A stretch of DNA of 47,480 nucleotides, taken from NCBI GenBank assembly GCA_012729765.1, contig JAAYCM010000129.1, positions 1 through 47,480 on the forward strand, in the 5' to 3' direction. The notes under the pieces were generated by a model. That model ran no database searches, was not told where the DNA came from, and saw nothing but the letters and a program-made list of their open reading frames with translations. Position 1 is the first letter of the stretch. Each line of letters starts with the position of its first letter. Below are positions 24,885 to 33,488 of this stretch, one piece after another. The DNA is from Chloroflexota bacterium (GTDB lineage: Bacteria > Chloroflexota > Anaerolineae > Aggregatilineales > Aggregatilineaceae). A program made the translations under genes and the position numbers.

Positions 24885-27179
24885 TTGCCAGTAGATTATT
24901 CTGAGCGCGTTATGGTCCAGCTTCAGGCCGCGATCCGACAGGTGCTCGACGAGCCGGACCTGGACGCGAGCCTCACGGCAATCGTGGACGCGATCTGCGC
25001 CCTGGGCTGGCGGCGGGCCGTTCTGGCGCTGTATTCCGATATAGACGAAATCAAAGTGCTGTTTACCTCTGGCACGGTGGACGAGCCGCCGGTGACAGCC
25101 GGGGCCGTCATCCCCGCCGCGATCTGGCAGCGCTACCTGGATGGCGATCTGGCAGCATACCGGGTCAGCGGCCTGTATTACATTCCGCAGGGGCAGCCGG
25201 GGAATGCCTGGCAGCGAGACGATCTGGTGTTTGCGCCGCTGCGGCGCGGGCAGGGGCCGGTGCTGGGCGTGATTCGGGCCGAGCAGCCGGTGTCAGGCGA
25301 GCGGCCTTCGCCGGAAACCCTGCGCCCGATCGATATCCTCGCCAGCCAGGCGGCCTACCTGGTTGAGCACGCGCGGCTGCTGGACGAGGCCGCGTGTTCG
25401 GCGGCGGTGATGGCCGATCAGATCGAAGAGCTGTCGATGATCCGGCAGGCCGACCGCGAGCTTAGCTCGCATCTCGATATGGAGCACGTCATCACGCTCA
25501 CGATGGACTGGGCCTTGCGGCAGGCGGCGGCCTCCACCGGCCTGCTGTGCCTGATGACCGATAACAAGAAGGGGCTGGTGCCCTACATCAAAATGGGCTA
25601 TCTGCTGCCCGACGTGCTGAACTGGACCGAGAGGAATCCCTGGCCGCTCGACCGGGGAGCGATCGGGCGTGCGGCGCGGACCGGAGAGGTCCAGATCGTG
25701 CGGGCGTTAGACATGGAAGCCGGCGCGTACTATTTCATTGGCGAGGACAGCCGGGCGCAGCTCTGCGTGCCGCTGGTGATGCGCGGCGAGGTGCTGGGCG
25801 TCGTCACGCTCGAGTCGAACGACGATGCGGCCTTCGATGCGCACACGAGCAACTTCCTGGAGCGCCTGGCGCAGCGGGCAGCGGTCGCGCTCGACAATGC
25901 GCGGCTGTTCCGGCAGTCGGAGCAGTTGGCCGACGATATGGCCGTGCTCTATTCGGCGGGGCGCGCGATCACGGCCACGCTGGAGCGCGACGAGGTCCTC
26001 AAGCGGATCGCGCAGTCGATGGCGGTCGCGCTGGAATGTTCGAGCGCCATGATTCTGGACTACCAGCCGGAACGCCTCGAGGCGCAGGTATTGGTGGTGT
26101 ACCGGGTCGGGACGGCGCGTAACTCGCAGGAAGTTTTGCCACCGCTCAAAACGGTGCTGCCGTTGGGCGACTATTCCACCCTGATCGACGCGCTGGCGCG
26201 CCGCCGGCCTGTGATCCTGCGGGCGGCGGATGCCCACACGCCCGCGATGGAGCTGGACCTGATGCAGCAGATGGGTGTGCAGGCGATGATGCTGATGCCG
26301 CTGGTCGCGCAGGAAGAAGTCGTCGGCCTGGCGCTGGTGATCGAGGGGCGGCAGGACAGAGTCTTTTCGCCGAACGATATTTTCAAGGCCGAAACGTTGG
26401 GCAGCCAGGCGTCGGTTGCCCTGCGCCAGGCGCTGCTCTACAACGAGGTGCGCGAACTGGAAAAGCTCAAGTCCGAGATGATCCGCATGGCATCGCACGA
26501 CCTGCGCAACCCGTTGGGCAACCTGATGGGTTATGTCGAGCTGCTGGATATGAGCTTCCGGCGCACCGGCAAGACATCCGAACAGGACGAGTTCCTCAAC
26601 AACGTGCGGCGCAGTGCCAAGATCATGCAGTCTCTGATCGACGATCTGCTGACCCTGGAGCGGGTCGAAAGCGAGCGCGAGGCGCAGTGGCAGGTCTTTG
26701 ACCTGGGGGCGCTGGTGTACGAGGTGGTTGAGGCGGCTCGTTCGAGCGCCAACCTCAAGCGGCAAATCGTGAGGCTCGAGCGCGCGGCCACTGGCACCCT
26801 GGCCTATGGCAGCGTGACTCAGCTCCGGCAGGTGATCGCCAATCTGGTCGGCAACGCGATCAAATATACGCCCGACGAGGGGCAGATCGAGGTATCGCTG
26901 AGCGGCAGCGACGAGCGCCTGGAAGTGATCGTCCGCGACAACGGCTACGGCATTTCGCCCGAACGACAGGTGCGCATCTTCGAACGCTTCTACCGCGCGC
27001 GCGAGCCAGGCACCGATCACATTGTCGGGACCGGGCTGGGGCTGAGCCTGGTCAAGACGGTGGTTGAGCGGCACAGCGGGCAGGTCTGGTTCGAGAGCAC
27101 CCCCGGTGTCGGCAGCGCATTTGGTTTCTGGCTGCCACCCGCACCGCCGCAGGGCCGCACCAACCGCGATCGCGCTTAG
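24885..27179 (+). CDS. Multi-GAF sensor histidine kinase
   Basis: A 764-residue cytosolic sensor kinase with no membrane segment. It has three GAF-like domains at about 15-170 (degenerate), 195-345 and 365-525, a HisKA dimerisation domain with the phosphoacceptor His in MASHDLRNPLG near residue 538, and a HATPase domain with N box NLVGNAIKYTPDEG, G1 DNGYGI, F FERFYR and G2 GTGLGLSLVK. The signal read by the GAF domains is unknown; residues such as Cys in LLCLM do not identify a chromophore. Start is TTG behind AAGGGGGTGAGG. No response regulator is adjacent, so it is an orphan kinase. It overlaps convergent thrB by four bases. Confidence 0.93.
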   Translation: MPVDYSERVMVQLQAAIRQVLDEPDLDASLTAIVDAICALGWRRAVLALYSDIDEIKVLFTSGTVDEPPVTAGAVIPAAIWQRYLDGDLAAYRVSGLYYIPQGQPGNAWQRDDLVFAPLRRGQGPVLGVIRAEQPVSGERPSPETLRPIDILASQAAYLVEHARLLDEAACSAAVMADQIEELSMIRQADRELSSHLDMEHVITLTMDWALRQAAASTGLLCLMTDNKKGLVPYIKMGYLLPDVLNWTERNPWPLDRGAIGRAARTGEVQIVRALDMEAGAYYFIGEDSRAQLCVPLVMRGEVLGVVTLESNDDAAFDAHTSNFLERLAQRAAVALDNARLFRQSEQLADDMAVLYSAGRAITATLERDEVLKRIAQSMAVALECSSAMILDYQPERLEAQVLVVYRVGTARNSQEVLPPLKTVLPLGDYSTLIDALARRRPVILRAADAHTPAMELDLMQQMGVQAMMLMPLVAQEEVVGLALVIEGRQDRVFSPNDIFKAETLGSQASVALRQALLYNEVRELEKLKSEMIRMASHDLRNPLGNLMGYVELLDMSFRRTGKTSEQDEFLNNVRRSAKIMQSLIDDLLTLERVESEREAQWQVFDLGALVYEVVEAARSSANLKRQIVRLERAATGTLAYGSVTQLRQVIANLVGNAIKYTPDEGQIEVSLSGSDERLEVIVRDNGYGISPERQVRIFERFYRAREPGTDHIVGTGLGLSLVKTVVERHSGQVWFESTPGVGSAFGFWLPPAPPQGRTNRDRA

Positions 27180-28138
27180 TCGGCGCAGATCCTCGCGCCG
27201 GTCAGGTTGGGGCGGGCGACGCGCGTTACACAGCCGATGCCCAGCCGGTTGTAGACCTCTTTGTACGCCTGGGTGACGGCCTGTGCCGTCCGTGGCGTAT
27301 CGCACAGCGCGCACAGCGTCGGGCCGGCCCCGCTGATGACGCTCGCCAGCGCGCCCGCGTCGTAGGCGGCGGCGTGCGCTTCGTCCAGGCCGGGGATCAG
27401 CGCGGCACGGCGCGGGCTGACGACGGTATCCTGCCGCATGGCGCGCGCCAGCAGCGCCAGATCGCCGGTGTGGAGCGCGTGAATCAGGGCCGCGACCGAG
27501 CCGGTATGGTGCACCATCGTGCGCAGTGGGACGTTTTCGGGCAGGACAGCCCGCGCCGCCAGCGTTGGGACGGCAACCGCGGGCGTCACCAGGGCCAGAT
27601 AGAGGTTGTCAGGCACGGGCAGGCGATAGATCGCGTCAAGGTCCCATCCCGTGACCAGCACAATCCCGCCGAGCAGGGCCGGGGCGACGTTGTCGGCGTG
27701 GCGTCCGCTTACGGCGGCTTCGGCCTCGACGCAGGCGCGCAGCACCTCGAACGGTGTGAGCGGTCCCCCGAATAACTCATTCACGGCGACCGCCGCGGCG
27801 ACCGCACTGGCGGCGCTGCTCCCCAAACCGCTGGCGAGCGGCAGCCCTTTGTGCAGCCAGAGCCGGATGCCCGCGCCGGGCCGGATGGCCTGTAATGTTT
27901 CGCGGGCGGCAACACACGCGGTGTTGCGGGCCGGCTCGCAGGTAAGCTGGCCGCCGTCGCCGGTGATTGCCACCAGCTCCACGCCGGGACTGTCGGCGCA
28001 TTCCACCGTGACACGGTCGCCCGGCGCATCCAGGGCCAGTCCGAGGATGTCGAAGCCGACCCCCAGGTTGGCGACGGTTGCCGGTGCATAGATGGAGATC
28101 GATGTGCGCGCGGCGCGTGTATTCGCTTCGGTTGGCAT
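27176..28138 (-). CDS. thrB: Homoserine kinase
   Basis: A 320-residue GHMP kinase phosphorylating L-homoserine on the way to threonine. The ATP-binding motif PLASGLGSSAASA is at residues 100-112. The N-terminal IYAPATVANLGVGFDILGLAL and the C-terminal SGAGPTLCALCD are typical of ThrB. It is not linked to thrA or thrC here. It converges with the histidine kinase, overlapping by four bases, and is divergent from the FHA gene across 201 bases containing AT-rich promoter-like sequence (TATACT on the minus strand). Confidence 0.95.
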   Translation of the reverse strand: MPTEANTRAARTSISIYAPATVANLGVGFDILGLALDAPGDRVTVECADSPGVELVAITGDGGQLTCEPARNTACVAARETLQAIRPGAGIRLWLHKGLPLASGLGSSAASAVAAAVAVNELFGGPLTPFEVLRACVEAEAAVSGRHADNVAPALLGGIVLVTGWDLDAIYRLPVPDNLYLALVTPAVAVPTLAARAVLPENVPLRTMVHHTGSVAALIHALHTGDLALLARAMRQDTVVSPRRAALIPGLDEAHAAAYDAGALASVISGAGPTLCALCDTPRTAQAVTQAYKEVYNRLGIGCVTRVARPNLTGARICAD

Positions 28139-28249
28139 GCTTCCCGCTTCCTGCTCCTGATCACACGAGCCTCTAGTATAACAATATTCTCCAGGACCCG
28201 GTTAGGCGGTTTATACGAACAGTAGTCACACGGGCGGGCAGCGGGGCAC

Positions 28250-28278
28250 TTCTCAAGACATCGTGAAAGCCGTACAAT
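28250..28278 (+). promoter_or_regulatory. Possible promoter for the FHA/Clp-N phosphotransferase pair
   Basis: TTCTCA (28250-28255) and TACAAT (28273-28278) are 17 bases apart, 61 bases before the FHA start. A second -10-like TATACT lies at 28305-28310 without a good -35. Weak, but placed correctly. Confidence 0.35.
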
Positions 28279-28339
28279 GTAAGGGCAGGGGTAGGGTTAC
28301 GGGGTATACTCTGATTTCAGGCAGCGGCAGGAGCGCGGT

Positions 28340-28696
28340 ATGCACGACACGGAACTGGCGATCATGGTGATGAGCGGCCCGAATGACGGGCAGGTCATCT
28401 ATCTGAGCCAGCAGCAAGGACACGGCACGATCGAGCCGGATGGGACCTGGTCGCTTGTGCTCGGACGGCGCGACGAGTGCGACGTCACGATCCTGTTCGA
28501 CATCCAGGTTTCCCGCCATCACGCGATACTGAGCCTGGCCCCCAACCAAACGCTTACGCTGACCGATAACGGCAGCAGTAATGGCACGTTCATCGGGCGA
28601 GAGAGGATTCAGGAAGCTGCGCCGCTCGAGCGCGGGCAGTTGTTTCGCCTGGGCAGGACGTGGCTGCGAGTTCAACCAGAAATGGACAAGTACTAA
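28340..28696 (+). CDS. FHA-domain protein
   Basis: A 118-residue protein that is essentially a single forkhead-associated domain. The phosphothreonine-binding residues are visible: LGRRDECDV (about 41-49), VSRHHA (57-62) and the loop DNGSSNGTFI (76-85). There is no signal or membrane segment. FHA domains bind pThr peptides and recruit partners to Ser/Thr kinases. It ends three bases before the next start, so the two genes are translated together. The context predicts that it binds a target phosphorylated by, or a phosphorylated form of, the neighbouring Clp-N phosphotransferase protein. Confidence 0.93.
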   Translation: MHDTELAIMVMSGPNDGQVIYLSQQQGHGTIEPDGTWSLVLGRRDECDVTILFDIQVSRHHAILSLAPNQTLTLTDNGSSNGTFIGRERIQEAAPLERGQLFRLGRTWLRVQPEMDKY

Positions 28697-28699
28697 ATC

Positions 28700-30616
28700 G
28701 TGGAACCTATTGGCTTTTCGGACATCCAGTCTCTGGCGCGTCAGGAATCGTCCCGGCTGCATCACTATTTCATCGGCGTGGAGCACCTGTTTATCGCGCT
28801 GACCAAGCTCAGAGGCGGTCTGACGGCGGCGGTGTTGGAAGAGCACGGGCTGTCGCCGCGCTTTGTGCGTCACAGCATCCGCGAGATTATTGAGCCGTAT
28901 CAGGACCCGCGCTATTGGGTGGGCTTCCCGGAGACGCCGCGCACCGTGCGCGTGCTGGAGATGGCCCAGAGCTACGCGGGGCATAACACACCTTCGGAGC
29001 GCGATCTGCTGATGGCGATTCTGGACGAGGGCGACAGCGTCGTGATCCGCGTGCTGGCCGAGATGGATGTAGACCTGGTCGGGCTGCGCGAGACGGCGGC
29101 CAGTTTGCCTAACGTCGGCCAGGTAAGCGTGCCTGAGGTGCCGATTCTGGGGCAGGTCGAGCTGACGCCGGATCAGCGCCACGTGCTGCAGCAGATGTTC
29201 CGCAGTTATGGGCAGGTGCAGACCGTGCGCGAGCTGACCGGCGGATACAGCGGGGCGCGGATTCTGCTGGTGCGGCCCGTGCGCGACGATGGGCGGCATG
29301 ACGCGGCGGTGGTTGTCAAGCTGGACGACCGCGACTCAGTGCTCTACGAGCGGCGGCGCTATGATCTGCACGTCAAAGACCGGCTGCCGCCAAAGACGGC
29401 GCGGCTGGTGGATTTCCCGACGGCTCCCGACGGCTCGGCCATCGGCGGGCTGAAGTATACCTTCGTGGGCCGGTTGGAAGACAGCGAGCCGGTTAACCTG
29501 CGCGAATATGCCAGCCACCGCAGCGTCGGTGAGCTGCACCGCCTGATCCGCGAGGTTTTCGAGTTCTTCGGGCCGAACTGGTGGCTCCAGCGCGAGCAGT
29601 ACCGGTTTGGCGTCTGGCGCGAGTATGAGCATGTCCTGCCCCCGGCCCTGGTGATCGACGTGCTGGCCGATGTCCGGCCAGACCCGGAAGGGCATGTGCT
29701 CGAGCCGTTCAAATCCTGGAGCCGGCTGCCGGAAGTGATGCCGGGCGAGATCGTGACGCTGAGCGGGCTGACCGTCCAGAAGCTCCACCCGGAGCAGGGC
29801 CGGATGCAGCTTGCCGCCGGATCACAGTCGCGCTCCGAGGCGGTCAACCGCTGCAGCAAGGTCGAGGTGCGCGGGCTGGACCTGAGCACGCGGCGGCATT
29901 TCCGGGGCGAGGTGGTCGAGGCCCTGGTGGGGCGGGTTATTTTGACGCGCGACGACCTGTTGATGCGCTCGGTGCAAGACCTGGAGCCGCAGTTCAGCCC
30001 GTTCATGAAGCTGATCCCGTCGCGCCACCCCGCGCTGGAAGACCTGCCAAACCCGCTGCTCCACGTCTCGGAACTGCTCGAACGCCAGATTCAGGGATTC
30101 CTCTCCACGATTCACGGCGATTTGCACCTGGGCAACATCCTGGTGGGGCCGAACGGCGACGCGTGGCTGATCGACTTCGGGTGGACGCGCGAAGGACATA
30201 CACTCTTCGACTGGGCGATGCTGGAAACGAGCCTGCTGGTCGAGATCGGCTCGCGGCGAATGGAGCCGGGGTGGGACGGCGTGTGGAACCTGATCGCGCT
30301 GATCGAAGCGATCAATCGGGGGGACGACCGGGTCCTGCACGAGGATCATCCGGCGGTGCCGGTGCTGAGCGTCGTCTGGACGGTGCGCCAGATCGTGCAG
30401 GAGTGCCTGGCCCAGCCGGATCGTTGGGACGAATATTTCATCGCGCTGGCGCTGATCGCGCTGCGGGTGCTCGACTGGCAGTCGGAAACAATCGACGGGC
30501 GGCGGCTGGCCTTCCTGATCGCGGCCCTGGCGATGAAGGAGGCACAGAAGCCGTTCCGCACCGACGGCGGCGATTGGCCGGACCTGACTCAGACCGATCT
30601 GCGCACCGGGCTGTAA
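28700..30616 (+). CDS. Clp-N domain fused to a phosphotransferase-like (TCAD9-like) domain
   Basis: A 638-residue fusion. Residues about 1-140 contain two Clp N-terminal repeats (ending HHYFIGVEHLFIALTK and NTPSERDLLMAILDEG), the substrate-recognition module of ClpA/ClpC chaperones. Residues about 185-640 look like a phosphotransferase of the aminoglycoside-kinase/TCAD9 type: Gly-rich LTGGYSGARIL, VVVKLDD with the likely ATP-binding Lys, catalytic loop HGDLHLGN near 471 and IDFGWTREGHTLFDWA near 489. All catalytic residues remain, so it may be active. An insertion of about 150 residues separates the two lobes. No AAA+ domain is present. The gene follows the FHA gene by three bases. Substrate is unknown; TCAD9 assignment is from memory and less certain than the motif calls. 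Confidence 0.88.
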   Translation: MEPIGFSDIQSLARQESSRLHHYFIGVEHLFIALTKLRGGLTAAVLEEHGLSPRFVRHSIREIIEPYQDPRYWVGFPETPRTVRVLEMAQSYAGHNTPSERDLLMAILDEGDSVVIRVLAEMDVDLVGLRETAASLPNVGQVSVPEVPILGQVELTPDQRHVLQQMFRSYGQVQTVRELTGGYSGARILLVRPVRDDGRHDAAVVVKLDDRDSVLYERRRYDLHVKDRLPPKTARLVDFPTAPDGSAIGGLKYTFVGRLEDSEPVNLREYASHRSVGELHRLIREVFEFFGPNWWLQREQYRFGVWREYEHVLPPALVIDVLADVRPDPEGHVLEPFKSWSRLPEVMPGEIVTLSGLTVQKLHPEQGRMQLAAGSQSRSEAVNRCSKVEVRGLDLSTRRHFRGEVVEALVGRVILTRDDLLMRSVQDLEPQFSPFMKLIPSRHPALEDLPNPLLHVSELLERQIQGFLSTIHGDLHLGNILVGPNGDAWLIDFGWTREGHTLFDWAMLETSLLVEIGSRRMEPGWDGVWNLIALIEAINRGDDRVLHEDHPAVPVLSVVWTVRQIVQECLAQPDRWDEYFIALALIALRVLDWQSETIDGRRLAFLIAALAMKEAQKPFRTDGGDWPDLTQTDLRTGL

Positions 30617-30624
30617 CGCGCTGC

Positions 30625-31188
30625 TCAGGGCGTGCAGACACCGGGCTGGATCATGACCTGCTGTTCGGCGTCGATCGTGATGGTGAAGCAGGGGTTGTCG
30701 GGCCGGTAGAGCCGGTTGGGCAGCTCGATGACGACGTTGATCTGATTGAAGGGCGGGCTGACCTGCGTAAAGTCGTAGCGCGCCGTGCCCGCCGACTGGG
30801 CGAGCTGCAGGCTGTAGCGGCGGCTGAAACGATCCTGGTCGAAAAGATGGCCGAGCGTGGTGGCGCGGCGGTGCGACTCAACTAACGTGAAGGACGCCGG
30901 TCCGGTCAGCTCGATTCGCCCCCGGCTGAAGACCTGGACTACGGCGCTCCCGCCGGGTTCGATAGCGAGGCGCTCGCCGAGGTCGAGCGGGTAGCGTTCC
31001 TGGTTGGGATCGAGCGTAACCGGCGCGCTGTTTCCGGGGCGATACAACTCGACCACGCCGGTGATGCGCGCGGCGGCGCCCGCCTGCTGGATATTGTAGG
31101 GCACGAACAATGACAGAACGAGCGCGAACCCGGCCAGGCTCAACACGGCGGCCAGACTGAGCCAGATGGTGCGACTGGTGCGATCCAC
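30625..31188 (-). CDS. FecR-like membrane-anchored protein
   Basis: A protein of about 187 residues with one N-terminal membrane helix (about 8-29) and an extracytoplasmic FecR-type beta domain: VELYRPGNSAP, LDLGERLAIEPGGSAVVQVFS, and GRIELTGPASFTLVES. FecR domains often sense or bind a ligand in sigma regulation, but no sigma gene is next to it. The GTG at 31188 is preferred because an exact AAGGAG lies seven bases upstream; the frame extends 18 codons further. The gene is downstream of the L,D-transpeptidase, beyond its terminator, and ends eight bases from the convergent Clp-N gene. Confidence 0.82.
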   Translation of the reverse strand: MDRTSRTIWLSLAAVLSLAGFALVLSLFVPYNIQQAGAAARITGVVELYRPGNSAPVTLDPNQERYPLDLGERLAIEPGGSAVVQVFSRGRIELTGPASFTLVESHRRATTLGHLFDQDRFSRRYSLQLAQSAGTARYDFTQVSPPFNQINVVIELPNRLYRPDNPCFTITIDAEQQVMIQPGVCTP

Positions 31189-31255
31189 ATTCTCACTCCT
31201 TGTCGCCTGCACTGCCATTTCGTTCCCAATCATGACACGCACCGCATAGAAATCG

Positions 31256-31296
31256 CAAAAAAGAAGAGCGGAGCACAGCCTGAGTCTGTACCCCGC
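31256..31296 (-). terminator. Terminator after the L,D-transpeptidase gene
   Basis: An 11-bp stem with two G-U pairs (GCGGGGTACAG/CTGTGCTCCGC on the minus strand, 31296-31286 with 31278-31268) followed by TCTTCTTTTTT. Confidence 0.8.
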
Positions 31297-31316
31297 CCTC
31301 GAAATTCAACCCGCGC

Positions 31317-32480
31317 TTAGCGGCGCGCCCAGTTGGGCAGGTCGCTGCGATACTTGCCACTGCTGTAGACGTAAACGTAGGCGTCCGTGTACGGTTCTTC
31401 GCGGGTGAACTCGTACATCCACCACGCGTCCATGATCGACAGGTTGACACAGCCGTGACTCTGACGGTAGCCGAAGCGGTCGTGCCAGTAGGTGCCGTGC
31501 AGGGCGATGTCGCCGTCATAGTACAGGACGTAGGGCACTTCCTCGATAAAGTAGAAGTCCGGCTGGCCGGCGGCGCCGCTCATACGGGTCGCCTCGAAGC
31601 GATCGTAAATCTGGAACAGTCCCTCGCGCGTGCCCCACTGGGGCAGGCCCGACGAGATCAGGCTGGCGAACACCATCCGGTCACCCTCGTAGGCGACGGC
31701 GGTCTGCTCGTAGAGATCGATCGCGATCCAGCGATCGTGCTTGCCGACGCCCTCAGGCCGGGCGATGGGCTTGACCTTCGCGACGCGGATCTGCTGCACC
31801 CACTCGTTCGGCCCGACGAGATACCACTCCCAGCCATCGACGTACTCGATGCCGTAGATATTCATCAGCGTGTAGCGCTCGATGATCTCGGCGCTCTTGT
31901 CCTGGGGGCCGCCGGGAAAGCGGCTGGGATAGGCTTCGGCCAGCATCCAGGCGAACGGGCGCTCCGGCTGGGTGTGAATCTCGACGCCCGAAAACTCGGA
32001 GACATCGGCCCAGGTAATATGATCTTCGGCGACCCACTGGCCGTAGTTGATCTGGATGAAGCCGTCCTGCGCGCTGATGACTGTGACGTAGTTGTAGCCC
32101 GCGTCCAGCTCACCGATGATATTGCCGTTGGGCGCGTCGTAGATCACGACGTGGCCGATCATGCGGCGGTAGGCCCGTGTCCAGACAACGTCTTCATTGT
32201 AGGGGACCTGCTCGACATCAGGGTAGGGGTGGGCCTCCATGTTAGCTTCGGCGGCGCGCATCTCGATGGCGGTCATGCCGGTGTCGGGCATACAGTCTTG
32301 CGGAATGTCGGCGGGTTCGCCTTCGGCGGCAGCAGCCTCGGCGGCGGCGATCAGAGCGGCACACCGCTCATCGCGTTTATCGCCGGGGAAGGCATTGGCC
32401 GGGGCGATAGCCCACAGTTCCAGCCCTATCACACTCAACAAGATGACGACCGCTATAAGTGCTCTGCGCATAGATTTCAT
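31317..32480 (-). CDS. L,D-transpeptidase (YkuD family)
   Basis: About 387 residues. An N-terminal signal peptide or anchor (ALIAVVILLSVIGLELWAIAP) leads to an Ala/Glu-rich region, an SH3-like segment (IYDAPNGNIIGELDAG to YGQWVAEDHITW) and a C-terminal YkuD catalytic domain. The active site is complete: HGTYWHDRFG, then SHGCVNLS with catalytic Cys344. The enzyme would make 3-3 crosslinks in peptidoglycan or attach proteins. The start at 32480 uses AGAGGTGAG seven bases upstream; a GTG at 32492 is possible. A promoter lies at 32528-32556, so it is expressed independently. Confidence 0.95.
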   Translation of the reverse strand: MKSMRRALIAVVILLSVIGLELWAIAPANAFPGDKRDERCAALIAAAEAAAAEGEPADIPQDCMPDTGMTAIEMRAAEANMEAHPYPDVEQVPYNEDVVWTRAYRRMIGHVVIYDAPNGNIIGELDAGYNYVTVISAQDGFIQINYGQWVAEDHITWADVSEFSGVEIHTQPERPFAWMLAEAYPSRFPGGPQDKSAEIIERYTLMNIYGIEYVDGWEWYLVGPNEWVQQIRVAKVKPIARPEGVGKHDRWIAIDLYEQTAVAYEGDRMVFASLISSGLPQWGTREGLFQIYDRFEATRMSGAAGQPDFYFIEEVPYVLYYDGDIALHGTYWHDRFGYRQSHGCVNLSIMDAWWMYEFTREEPYTDAYVYVYSSGKYRSDLPNWARR

Positions 32481-32780
32481 CGATGTTCTCACCTCTAGCC
32501 ACTGTCGCGAAAATTTTCCTCGGTAAGAGGATAGCAGCGAAGCGGGGCAGGGTCAATAGACTGGAACGCCGATAACAGGTGAGCGCCGCCCAAACGGTGG
32601 TTTGCGCAGTGAGACCTGGCCGGTGTGCACCTGTAAAATCAGGAGCAAGCAGTGAAACAATTCATAAATAATTGAGGTGAATCTGCCTGCGGAACGTGGT
32701 AAAGTGGGCAGCGTTCATGTCGAGTGACAGACTGTATCAAATCAAGTATGGACGCGGCTTAGCGGGATAGGGACAGTGGA
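32481..32780. other. 300-base intergenic region between L,D-transpeptidase and MacB-type ATPase genes
   Basis: Holds the L,D-transpeptidase promoter (32528-32556), a 10-bp palindrome GAAAATTTTC (32509-32518) within its leader, and an AT-rich stretch near 32660-32690 that would supply the divergent ABC operon. No gene of convincing length was found. Confidence 0.6.
32528..32556 (-). promoter_or_regulatory. Promoter of the L,D-transpeptidase gene
   Basis: On the minus strand TTGACC (32556-32551) and TATCCT (32533-32528) are exactly 17 bases apart, upstream of the strong AGAGGTGAG ribosome site. Confidence 0.55.
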
Positions 32781-33488
32781 ATGCAAAACGAAACAAATGG
32801 GCGCGTGGTGCTGCGCGCTACCAATCTGACCAAGGACCTGTATCTGGGTCATGTAGTCGTCCATGCGGTGCGCGGTGTGGACCTGGCGATCTATGAAAAC
32901 GAGATGGTCGGGATCGTCGGGCCGTCGGGCAGCGGCAAAAGCACGCTGCTGGGCCTGATCGGTGGGCTGGACACGCCGACCGAAGGCCGGATCGAGATCG
33001 ACGGCGTTGATATCACGCACATGAGCGAAGGGCGGCTGGCCGAAGTGCGCAATGAGAAAATCGGCTTCGTGTTCCAGTTCTTCAACCTGGTCCCGACGCT
33101 GACCGCGCTGGAAAATGTCGCGCTGCCGATCCAGTTCGCGCGCTATCCCAAGTTCGACCCGGAGCAGCGCGCCCGCGAGCTGCTCGAACTGCTCGGCCTC
33201 GCGGACCGCCTGAACCACCGCCCGATGGAGCTGTCGGGCGGGCAGCAGCAGCGTGTGGCGATCGCGCGGGCACTGGCGAACAATCCGCCGCTGCTGCTGG
33301 CGGACGAGCCGACCGGCAATCTCGACTCCGAGGCCTCGGAAGTCGTGCTGCAGGCGCTCAACGACGTGTGGCGCGAGACGGGTACGACCGTCGTGCTGGT
33401 GACGCACGATCTCGACCTGGCGCGCAAGATGGGGCGCGTGCTGCGGCTGGTGGACGGGCGCATTCTGGGTGAGGTGGAGCCGGTATGA
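32781..33488 (+). CDS. ABC transporter ATPase, MacB/LolD type
   Basis: A 235-residue ATPase of the MacB/LolD/FtsE clade: Walker A GPSGSGKST (about 46-54), Q-loop FQFFNLVPTLTALENV, signature LSGGQQQRVAIARAL, Walker B LLLADEPTGNLDS and the His switch VTHDLDLA. The LTALENVALP and DEPTGNLD wording separates it from sugar importers. The stop overlaps the start of the giant FtsX permease by four bases (ATGA), so they form one export or mechanotransmission complex. Substrates may be lipids, peptides or lipoproteins. Confidence 0.95.
   Translation: MQNETNGRVVLRATNLTKDLYLGHVVVHAVRGVDLAIYENEMVGIVGPSGSGKSTLLGLIGGLDTPTEGRIEIDGVDITHMSEGRLAEVRNEKIGFVFQFFNLVPTLTALENVALPIQFARYPKFDPEQRARELLELLGLADRLNHRPMELSGGQQQRVAIARALANNPPLLLADEPTGNLDSEASEVVLQALNDVWRETGTTVVLVTHDLDLARKMGRVLRLVDGRILGEVEPV

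Noticed and set aside
25707..27314. 535-codon open frame on the minus strand across the histidine kinase
   Set aside because: It is an antisense shadow: the plus strand encodes clear GAF and kinase motifs, and this frame shows none.
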